This document shows, one piece after another, positions 27,905 to 37,258 of a stretch of DNA of 64,000 bases (position 1 is its first letter; the number at the start of each line of letters is the position of its first letter). This stretch comes from Bigelowiella natans CCMP2755 (lineage: Eukaryota > Cercozoa > Chlorarachniophyceae): NCBI GenBank assembly GCA_000320545.1, contig ADNK01001198.1:28501-92500 (forward strand), given 5' to 3'. The translations under genes were made by a program, and so were the position numbers. Under the pieces are notes generated by a model that made no database searches, was not told where the DNA came from, and saw only the letters and a list, made by a program, of their open reading frames with translations.

Positions 27905-28582
27905 ATATCATCATCACTCCTCCTCCTCCTCCTGCTACTACTACTACTATTACTACTATTACTACCACTACCACTACTACTAGGTATCCTGAAAACAACC
28001 GCACCGTCCTAAACGGTTTATCACTCTCGATAAAGCCAGGAGAAAAGGTACCAAGTAACTATTCTTCTTCTTATATTGTGTATTTGTTCATTCCTCTTCT
28101 TCGTCTTTCTTCCTCAATACTCACACCTTTAGGTCGCTATCGTCGGGAAAACAGGAGCTGGAAAATCAACGATTTCAGATTTAATTCTCAGGTAAAATAG
28201 AGGAAAGTAGGTTAGCCATTTTCAGTAATTTGTTATTATTATTATTATTGTTGTTGTTGTTGTTGTTGCACGAGATTTGATTATCATTTTCGGTTTATCA
28301 TCGTCGTTGGCATCATCGTCATTGTCGCCAGGCATTATGACCCTGAAAGAGGGTCGGTAAAGATTGATGGGGTTGATGTTAAAGACGTTCAACTGAAAAG
28401 CCTAAGAGATGTAGTAGGAGTGGTTTCTCAGGATATGATGCTTTTCAATCAAGATATCAAGTACTACTAGTAGCAGTAGTGGTGGGGGTGGTGGTAGTGA
28501 TAGGAAGGGAGGCAATAGAAGAAAAACAAATTGCGACACAATATACAAAAAGATTCATATTTTTTTAAAATGCGTCCTTATT

Positions 28583-28614
<32 letters not shown>

Positions 28615-29452
28615 GATACTACCAGTAATAGTGTGTTGATGAAACTGGTAGTTGTTTAAGTTGTTGTTCCCTTCTTCTTTGTTGTTGTTGCTCTGCTCCT
28701 TTAGGTATAATATACTGTACGGCCGTCCTGATGCTACTGATAGAGAGGTACTATTATTATGCTAGAGAGAGAGATAGAGAGAGAGAGAGAGGTCTCTTTT
28801 CACCCATCTTCTCTCCTCCTCCCCCTTGTGGGCATTGTCAACTGATCATAAAGGTGGAAGATGCTGCTAATCTTGTAGGGCTTGATAAGTCGATTCAAAA
28901 GGTGGTTGATTGTTGTTCCCCAATTATAATGAATCAACACAACAACTCTGCTGCTAATTGCTGGTGCTGCTGCTGAAACCATCGATCATAATATGAGTAG
29001 TAGTAGTAGTAGTAGTAGTAGCAGATATGCCAGTGAGAGAAGGTAGAGCAGGAGAAGGAGGAAAATTATGCTAAGGAATTGATCATTACTATGATAATAC
29101 TGATGAGATAATACTTCTTTATTCATCCAGATGGCAAACGGCTACAAGTCCAGGGTTGGGGAGAGGGGTACAAAGTTATCGAAAGGAGAAGTGCAGGTAG
29201 TACTATTTGTCACTACTACTACTACCACTATACATCGAATCGATCAATCAATCAATCAATGAACAAGAAGATGCTGCTGCTGCTGCTGCTGCTCACTCGG
29301 TGTCGTTATCAGTCACTATTTACCATCAACCTGTATATTTATCGTGTTTTAACATGTTGTTGTTATCTAATAAAATATTATTGATTTATTGCAGAAAATA
29401 GTGATTGCGAGGATGCTACTGAAGAATCCGAAGATTATGATATTTGATGAGG

Positions 29453-29489
<37 letters not shown>

Positions 29490-30779
29490 TATGCTGTGTG
29501 TTTCTGCTGCTGCTAAATGGGATGAGGAGGAGGAGGAGGAGGGGTACGAGTAGAGATTAGTGCAAGAAAAGTATTGATTATTTGATTGGTAGGCGATCTC
29601 GTCTCTAGATGAGGAAACAGGAAATGACATTTTGGGTCAGTTGAAGAAACTAAGCAATGATAAGGTGATGAATGATAACACCATGATGATGATGATGATG
29701 AGGATGGATGTGTACATCCTTCATCAACCTGATCAAATCTTAACATAAACATAATTATGCAATCGTATGCATTCCTATATATAACCACCTTCTTATTTAA
29801 TCGTGGTTGCAGCGAACGAGTGTGTTTATCACGCATCGTCTGTGGAGTATCGTAGATGTTGTTGATAAAATCATTGTCTTGGAGGATGGAAAGATTGTAG
29901 AGCAGGTTACTACTATTTCATGTCATGTCCAAACTAAAATAATGAATCTAACTTCTTATCTTTAATTATTATTATTATTTCGTTAAGAGCATGATCAACG
30001 TTTGAAAACGTAATTTTTGTTGTTTTTTTCTCAGGGTACACATTCATCACTTATGAGGAATAAAGATGGAACATACTCAAATATGTGGAGACAGCAATTT
30101 GAGGTACTTTATTCGAATACGAATGTTGAAACTATCGATTCAGATTTGATTGTTGTTTGGCAGAATACTGATCAAAGTAGTGCATCATCATCGTCGTCAT
30201 CATCATCATACACCTCACGTACCAAAACACCGACTAAACATCCAACGTTCGTCCCCACTCGCTCTCCAACTCAACCTCCCACTCCTCTCCAAGAAATCCT
30301 CCTACCCCTCCTCTCACAATCCTCCCACCCCCCCTCCATCTCAACCTCCTACCCCTCCTCCAACAAATCCTCCCACCACCCCTCCATCTCAACCTCCTAC
30401 CCCTCCTCCTACAAATCCTCCCACCCCCCCTCCATCTCAACCTCCTACAAATTTTCCTACATTATCTCCAACTGATTCTCTGACTGTTGATGATAATACT
30501 CATTCCGAAAATCAACCTGCTGATGATAGTGCTGCTGCTGCTGCTATTGGTGCTATTAGATCATCTGAGTATGTCAGCATCGATGATGATGAACAAACTA
30601 CTACTCATGGAGCAAATAATAATAATAATAATAACCATGAATCGGCCGTGGCGCACGGAGCACAGCCCGTTGAAAGTTCTGTTCTGTCGCATAGTCCGAC
30701 TAAATCCAGATCAAGAAGTACCTCAAGGAATCGGAGTCAGACTCGCAAGCGAGCTGGAGCAGTCGCAGCTGCATCTTAA
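21933..30779 (+). CDS. ABCB-type half transporter (ATM1/ABCB6-like) with extra C-terminal Pro-Thr tail
   Basis: About 30 exons. The N-terminal ORF (21933-22169) has two hydrophobic helices resembling a TMD0, but it meets an in-frame TAG exactly at a GT donor, so its linkage is unresolved. The transmembrane core follows from about 22750: AIMRIAGYMTPSSASMVF, then VFSHLLSLGMPFHRN, LINHETVTGFNNK and DLVLANHMLAQLNRPL, all typical of ATM1/ABCB6 half transporters. Nucleotide-binding domain: Walker A GKTGAGKST (exon 28133-28191), Q-loop VVSQDMMLF, signature LSKGEVQ (29131-29196), Walker B IMIFDE (29395-29451), D-loop SSLD, H-loop ITHRL. The signature has Lys where LSGGQ has Gly. After the NBD comes a Ser- then Pro/Thr-rich tail. 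Its frame is broken by single-base differences in a repeat: the straight frame stops at 30475, while the downstream frame runs to TAA at 30777-30779. Substrate and membrane cannot be told. A possible exon around 27110-27270 lacks a clear donor. Confidence 0.87.
25214..25274. repeat. 31-bp tandem duplication in ABC transporter intron
   Basis: A unit starting ATCATAATACAAATTGTTCA occurs twice at a 31-bp spacing, perfectly conserved as far as I can read. Confidence 0.9.
26980..27063. repeat. 42-bp tandem duplication next to a 3' splice site
   Basis: Two identical 42-bp units beginning CACGGTGTATTTCATC. The second ends at a candidate AG acceptor (TTTGCAG) while the first ends TTTGCAC. Confidence 0.92.
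30318..30458 (+). repeat. Pro-Thr coding minisatellite (about 48-bp unit)
   Basis: Roughly three units of a CCT-rich repeat reading PPTPPPSQPPTPPPTN in the downstream frame. The two preceding partial units each lack one base relative to this unit. Confidence 0.85.
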
Positions 30780-32144
30780 TATTGTAAACTATTATTTCAG
30801 TTTAGGTGAATTCCCTCGTGATAAGTCGAGTGGTGATACAGTGTGGACTAGCCATAGAAATAAAAAAGCTACATTTCATATTTGGCAGACTATAAAAGTT
30901 AATTAAGCATTATAATCGACAGCAGAAATATTTTTATTTAGTACGGTGTTGTGTCTGCAAATGCTTAATTGTTGACAGGCGTAACCATGCTAGCATGCTA
31001 GCATGTACTCTGTACTGGGTGATGATGTGCAGATCGTCTTACGTGCGCTTGCTCTAGTGCTTGCTAGCTTGCGTCTAGCATTTTACCTCCTCCTAAGACA
31101 TAAGACTGATCATGGGTAGAAATAGCTTGTAATAGTGGTGCACGGCAACAGCTACCGTCGTAGTATACTAGCATAGCACCTGCTAGCCTGGGCTGTGTCA
31201 AGCATGCTAGCATGCTAGCATGCACACACATTGCACATGCGATGTGGATGAACAGTATATGTGTGCTAGGCTAGTAGGGTGCGTGCGCGCGTCCTGTCAG
31301 TGCGTCGCAACCTCGCGCGTTCTAGCGTTAATTGCGTAATCATGCGGCTAGAGCTACATGCCAGCATAGCTAGATGATGCCCCTAGACAAGACTAGTAGA
31401 GCTGATGCATGCTGCATTGTGCACCATCACAGGTGTCGCATTACGCAGATGTGGCCACGCACACATAAAAAACACATTCTAGCATTGTTGCTTTATTGCT
31501 TGGCTACGTATATATGTCTAGATATAATGATGGACATGCAATATGATGTGCACACAGCATGTGTACCACATTGCTGTGTCCATCATTGCACCTAGACACT
31601 TGCGCTGTTCTAGTGCTGCTAATAATGAGGCCATGGTGAGTGCGCCATCGTCAAACAGTCCCCATGCGCAGCACAGCTAAACTAGTACGCCACACTACTA
31701 CCGTGATTCCCATGCTAGCATGGTACTGCTACGCTAGTACGGACGTTCGCCGTCTCATATCTGTACATAGTCGTTGCCATGCCGGCTAGCCGGACAACGC
31801 AGCAATTATAGACATGTAATATCATATATATAATATATATACTATTACTGTGTCTATTATAGCAATTAATGCAATCTGATTTAAATTTGCTGTGTGCAGT
31901 TTGCTAGTTTGGCCCAACGACAGCACATGCAATAGTTAACAAGGACATACACATCATGCTGGATGATACACGTGATAAAGTCTGTCAAAGCTAAGTAGAC
32001 GCATATACATGCTACAGCAGGGTGTTCGCCATAGTAATAGTGTATGCATACATGCTGAACGCATGAGATAAAGGATGATGCCCAAATGATGAAGATAGCG
32101 TACATATCGTTCTTTGCGACTCCTGAGCTCAACGGAATATTACG
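30780..32144. repeat. CTAG/palindrome island 3 (convergent)
   Basis: No gene. Five overlapping or single copies of CATGCTAGCATG: 30986, 30994, 31203, 31211 and 31711. The pair at 31202-31223 forms a 22-bp perfect palindrome. Lies between the ABC transporter and SEN2 3' ends. The first 130 bp after 30780 is likely the ABC 3' UTR. Confidence 0.72.
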
Positions 32145-33469
32145 TCACCTTCTTGAAGGGAACCATTTCTCCACAATCAGAGGCGAAATTGTCCATTCAA
32201 TATTCGTATCTGGCCTGTTTGTTAAATTTGTTGCAGAAACCATCGTATCCTCCTTAACCTCCCTTTTATCATCATTATCTTTATTCTCAGCATTTCGCCT
32301 CCTCTCCTTTCTTTTCACACTTGCGGAATCACAACCGGGCATGGAGTGCCTTGAAGCGATAATTGTATGGCATGGAAGTTCCAGCTTTGACGCCAATGTT
32401 TCGGATGGTGATGATGTGAAACAAAGCATCTGAGACAAGTTATGGATCAAAAAAGGAAACACCCGAACTACTACTTTAATTTATGTTGCATACCAACTTC
32501 TTCGCTGCATTTAGGCTGAGTTGAGTCAATCGTTCGAGTGATGCTAAATTCAAAAGAACCATCTATTAACCGTAATTTTCCTGAAATATTGTCGAATTAT
32601 CAACCGATATCGAGGAGCTGGAAACTATCTGTATTCTGCGTCTTTCGGGCTTGATCAAAATCCCGACTGTGGATAATTACGCTGTATGCCGCATGTACAA
32701 TCTCTGGAGAACCCTTAGGTGAAACAAACATGGTCAATTCCTCTTTATTTCAGTATTTTTGGGGCACTGCCTCCTCTTTCAAATGTATGTATTACTGTGT
32801 ACAGCAAATAGTCTGCGCCGAATTTCAGTCCTGATTTCACGATCCAACCACGCGATCTATTGAAATGATGATGTCCCAAAAAGAATACAAGAAAGAATTA
32901 CATCTATTTTTCCAAACATATTTTTATAGGGTTAAAAAGGCAAAAAGTAAGACCTGAAGTGGTGGTACACTGCATAGCGTTCAGGAAAGCTTGGTTCGAG
33001 TTTGCAGAACAACTTCCATGTATCAGATGGTTTTAGTCGTTGCCTTTTCTTTATCTCCCGTAATTCCCCATTCATATCATTTCCCTTCTCGTCCAGCTCG
33101 CGGTAAATCTCGAGACAGCGAACGAAGCCACTGAGAAAGAAAGCTTCTTCCTAAAAGTTATTGAGAGGCTGAGTAGGATTATCACGATACTGCCTTCGTT
33201 CTCTATTTCGCACCAGAAGTAAGATAAGGACTTCATTTGGAGTTGAGTGCATGGGCTTGCTCTTCGACAGAGATCCCTAAGGTGTGACTTTGTTAAGTTG
33301 GTCCGTGTTACGCTATTACACTTCGGGGTTAGTGAGTCTTTCACACCTTCCCGAAGATTCCATATGCAAACAGTGAATGTAAGTCCCCCTTGTTGTGAAT
33401 CTCCACAGCACGCTTTCGGACCACTCCCTGAAAGAGATGCTTCTTCTGCTGTGCGTCGCCGCTAATCAT
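32145..33469 (-). CDS. SEN2: tRNA-splicing endonuclease catalytic subunit Sen2
   Basis: Seven exons: 33469-33347, 33276-33214, 33150-32954, 32856-32796, 32740-32605, 32543-32494, 32429-32145; 915 nt, 304 aa, all phases close. Sen2 cuts the 5' splice site of intron-containing pre-tRNAs in the nuclear or mitochondrial-surface SEN complex. Family landmarks in order: FAYGIFGK then GSLSKSKP (N-terminal Sen2 motif), EEAFFLSGFVRCLEIY, WKLFCKLEPSF, GWIVKSGLKFGADYLLY, VHAAYSVII and LNAAKKLMLCF. The catalytic Tyr (LLY), His (VHAAY) and Lys (AAKKL) are all present. The C-terminus ends in IVEKWFPSRR, preceded by a charged insertion of about 35 residues not typical of the family. The ATG at 33469 was chosen because the sequence upstream is a GGA microsatellite. 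Introns are about 55-100 nt and repeat-free. Divergent from CDC7. Confidence 0.93.
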
Positions 33470-33958
33470 TGAGTTCCCTCCTCCTCCTCCTCCTCCTCCT
33501 CCTCCTTTTCCTTCCCCTCCTTTCCTTCCCTCAATAAGCCATGAATAATGGAGGAGAGAAGGAAGGAACAAATTATTTCCCGCCAGTCTGTTGTCTATTC
33601 GGATAAACCGGCTTCTCTGTTTTCGAAAAGCGACAACAGGAGAATATACATTTCGAACCTGCGACAAATGAATTTAGCGAATATTTGCAAGTGCGACAAG
33701 GAATTAGGGAGTGGCGGCAAACCAACCTGGGCAGCAGCAAGAAAGCACATCATCATTCATCAGCCATTTGCTACCAGGTTCTGTTTCTTGAGGAGGAAGG
33801 GTCATCAAGCAAACAAGGTGGTGGTTCATTGTGATGTGCATGCTATATGGGAGAAAGAAGAAGAAGCACTGGATATCATATGTTATTATTACACAAATTG
33901 AATTCTCGCAAATGAAGAATTTTGTCGACAAATAATACCACGAAGGCACCACCTCTCA
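33470..33958. promoter_or_regulatory. Shared upstream region of SEN2 (-) and CDC7 (+)
   Basis: About 490 bp between divergent starts. A CTC/GGA microsatellite (33478-33506) sits directly before the SEN2 ATG. An open frame runs through 33548-33901 on the plus strand but has no recognisable content. A two-way promoter is inferred. Confidence 0.5.
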
Positions 33959-36192
33959 ATGAGCGAGGAATTCTCCACAATTAAGAAGATTGGAGAAGGT
34001 AGTACTACGCTTTACTTTACATTTACCTGTTAGTGGTGACTAAATTCACTATCTTTTTAATCAGGAACTTTCAGTGAGGTGTACAAAGCAGAAAGAAAAG
34101 ATTCCCCTGGCGAAGTAGTAGCTCTCAAAAGGTATGCTTTATAGTACGCAACAAAAATTTGTGACTCCCCCCCCCCCCCCTTCCCCTCTCTCTCTGTTTG
34201 TGTGTGTGCGGGGGTTGTTGATGAATATTGTGCGCCAAAGTAGTATCATCTTAACATATTTAACTTAATCAAAGGATACGTCCCAATTCTTCTCCTGCGC
34301 GGATTCAGAATGAAGTCACAGTTCTCTTCAAACTGGGGTATGATTTTCTCAAATTGCGTACCGCACTTTTCATTGAACAAGTGATAATTGATAGGGGCCA
34401 AAGAAACGTTGCAAAAATACTGCAGTGTATGAGAGAATACGATCGCGTCACCTTGGCTCTGCAATATTTTCCACACAAAAAGTTTAAGGACTACTATCTC
34501 ACAATGTCGGAGGACTTTTACAAGCAGTATTTCTACGCGCTTTTCGAAGCTCTGGATCACTTACATACCCATGGAGTAATCCACAGGGATATAAAACCAG
34601 GAAACTTTCTGTCAGATGGCAAGAATCAATTTCTTTTGGTTGACTATGGTTTGGCGCAAAACGATACATCCTTAAGTGGCGATGACATATCGACGATAAA
34701 GTTGATTGACATGAAACCTTCAGATAAAACACCGGATGATAGCACAGAATGTTCCAGAGCAGGGCGCAAATCCCATAGAAATGCAACAAAATCAACGGAG
34801 GAGGCAAGGGATCCTATGCAAAAAAGGAAATTACGTAGAAACAACCCCACCTTACTGCCGAGTTCTTCTTCGCATGCTTCATCCTCACATGATATACCGA
34901 GGGCAGGCAAGCATTCTAAGAGACGAAGAAGAATGGATATTCGCAATAATAACAACCCAAAATCAAAGCCAACCATTATACTCAGACATAGTCCCAGATT
35001 GAAAAACAAGCAAAGCTTGTTGGCCCCTCAACAGAAACATAGGGTTAGCACGCGTTCATCTTTAAGAAGTAAAAAAGATTTGGAAAAAGAAATCCTTCAA
35101 GAGAGTCGGATGTTAGAACACAGTTCTGATATGAATACTCTTTTAAGCGGTTCCAAATCAAAAAGACACATTAGTAGCAGCTGTACGAGCAGCAAGATAC
35201 ATCATCATCATATTTCAAGATGGAAAATTATTTCACTGAAAGATGCCCATGAATGGAACTCATCGAGTGGGAAAAGTTTATATTTTCGTGCATTTAAGAC
35301 GCCACCATCAAGATCACAAGATAGGCGTGAGGAGAATGAAGTCAAGTTGAAGTTTCATCCTCCCTTACCGAAAAAAAATACTAGTGGGAAAAGACGAAGA
35401 TCAAAAAGGCAAGTTTCTCAAAATATCAGTCAGTATTTTTATCGAATGACCAATAAAATCTTCTTCTTCTTCTTCTTCTTCTTCTTCTTCTCAGGTTGTT
35501 ACCATCAGCTCCCAGATCAGGAACAAGGGGCTTCAGAGCACCAGAAGTGCTGTTTCGCGTCCAGCAGCAAACCTCAGGTCGTAAGTATTTATTTCTCGGA
35601 TGGATATAGTCACTCTGATGCGTTATTATTCTAACCTCAGCTATCGACGTTTGGTCTGCTGGAGTAATAATGCTATGTATATTGAGCAGACATTACCCTT
35701 TCTTCAATGCTTCTGGTTCGTCTTCTTATTCATGAATAAATAACATCATGAAAATGGATCAAATTTGAGATGCATGTTGTATACTACTAAATTAGATGAT
35801 TTAAGTGCGTTGGCGGAGATAATCCGAATTCACGGTTTTGAGAAAGTCGCAAGCGCTGCAAGGAAGCAGGGGTATTTCTCTTCAACTTCCTTGTTAATTT
35901 GTCTAACTTAAGATTACTCAGGGAGAACATTGGAAATCAAGAACATTGAGGCTCAGGATCAGCGGCCATATCTAACGTACTTCTTCTGCCAATGATTGAT
36001 TTTGGTGCGGCAGATATATAAATCGATGTATATTGTTTTGTTTTCAGAGACTTGGGGGCAAAGTTGAAGGGTTGGCAGAGAAAGGCGTTCAAGTTCATGA
36101 TGAAGTGTTTAGCTTTATCGCCAAAATCACGAATTAGGGCAGATCAAGCATTGAAGAATAGTTTTTTGGCACGTAAGATTCCTCGTGACTAG
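33959..36192 (+). CDS. CDC7: CDC7-type (DDK) protein kinase, 545 aa
   Basis: Nine exons: 33959-33998, 34065-34131, 34275-34337, 34395-35432, 35495-35577, 35641-35715, 35796-35871, 35926-35976, 36048-36192; 1638 nt, in frame, stop TAG. CDC7 with DBF4 phosphorylates the MCM helicase to fire replication origins in the nucleus. Motifs: Gly loop IGEGTFSEVYKA, VALKR lysine, HRDIKPGNFL catalytic loop, LLVDYGLAQ activation start, then GTRGFRAPEVL, a close match to CDC7 kinases, and AIDVWSAGVIMLCIL. A kinase insert of about 260 residues between DYG and GTRGFRAP is Lys/Arg/Ser-rich and disordered, as in other CDC7 proteins. DFG is DYG here. The 35432 donor was chosen (GTATTT), though a GC donor at about 35409 is also in phase. 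The exon-8 acceptor at 35925 is the only phase-consistent one. Confidence 0.95.
35461..35493 (+). repeat. (TTC)n polypyrimidine tract of CDC7 intron 4
   Basis: Eleven TTC units end directly in CAG, the 3' splice site at 35494. Confidence 0.93.
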
Positions 36193-37258
36193 TGCAAGAA
36201 TGATTCCTAGTGGGATCGATTAGGAGGAGCGTATATTAGTAAAACTTCTGAAATTTTATGATGCGGGGATGTAAAATTATTAGAGTCGTAGTCATAATTT
36301 GACGCCTGATCGCTGTTGTGCTACTGCCTACGTTGATACGGAAGCGATTTGATTCCAATGTTAAAATACATTGCGCAAGATTAGATTAGTATACAATCTT
36401 ATTGTGCATTTGACTTGCTAGCATGGCACGAAGTGTGCGTGGATGCTTGTTTCCACATTGCATGAGAAGCACAATACATGATAGCATCAAGGCCATGAAT
36501 GTACATCGTATCTCGAGCATACTAGCATAGCTAGATAGCTAGATAGCAGTAGCGCCAGCTAGAGTGCATGATGCATTTTCGATCATGTGTGAGACGGATA
36601 TGGCGATCATGTTAAGTAAGACTAGCATTATGTGTGACTAACAAGCTAGCAAGCTATGCTGATCTAGCTAGCTAGCTGTACACGCGCTATCGTAGCTAAA
36701 TGGCATTTTAAATAATGCATGCTAGCATGGCATAAGATGCTCGATCGCGTGATTCGATCGTTACCGCGCAGATGCAAGCGATGCCTATTGCGTTACTTCA
36801 TTATACCGCTTACAGCATCGTCAGTGCATGGCTATACCACCGCTAGACTGGCATACTATCCAGTCACACAATGTCACGCAAGCTTCGGGTTCCTCTCGCG
36901 CATAAACGTAACAAGTCGCACCGTATTCTAAAGCAATGTATGTGTACATTAACTAAGCGAGCAACATACCTGCATGTGCATATATAGCATATTTTGAATA
37001 TGTTGAGAGGGGGGGAGAGCTAGACTAGAGAGAGGGGGGGAGGGGGGAGATAGCTACGCAGGAGATAGCTACACCGTCAGCGTGCCAGGCACACATAGGG
37101 CATGGCTGTCCTTCAGCTACACTGCGGACGACCAATCGCATTAACACTGAGCTAATGCGTATCGTCACGGTGAATACATGTTACTGTTAGTTACTTAGTG
37201 ATCTCAGTTATAGTTTGGAGTGATCAACGGGGCACCAAATCTTTGTCCTACGATACAG
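36193..37258. repeat. CTAG/palindrome island 4 (convergent) with G-rich tract
   Basis: No gene. CATGCTAGCATG at 36718-36729, a run of CTAGCTAGCTAGC near 36663, and several GCTAGC words. A G-run cluster lies at about 37008-37050. Lies between the CDC7 and TrpRS 3' ends. Confidence 0.7.

Noticed and set aside
31881-32132. Extra C-terminal SEN2 exon
   Set aside because: A GT follows the stop, but the family ends at the KWFPSRR position and the next sequence is island DNA.
33548-33901. Plus-strand gene between SEN2 and CDC7
   Set aside because: 118 codons without recognisable motifs; more likely chance or 5' UTR, though a small gene is not excluded.
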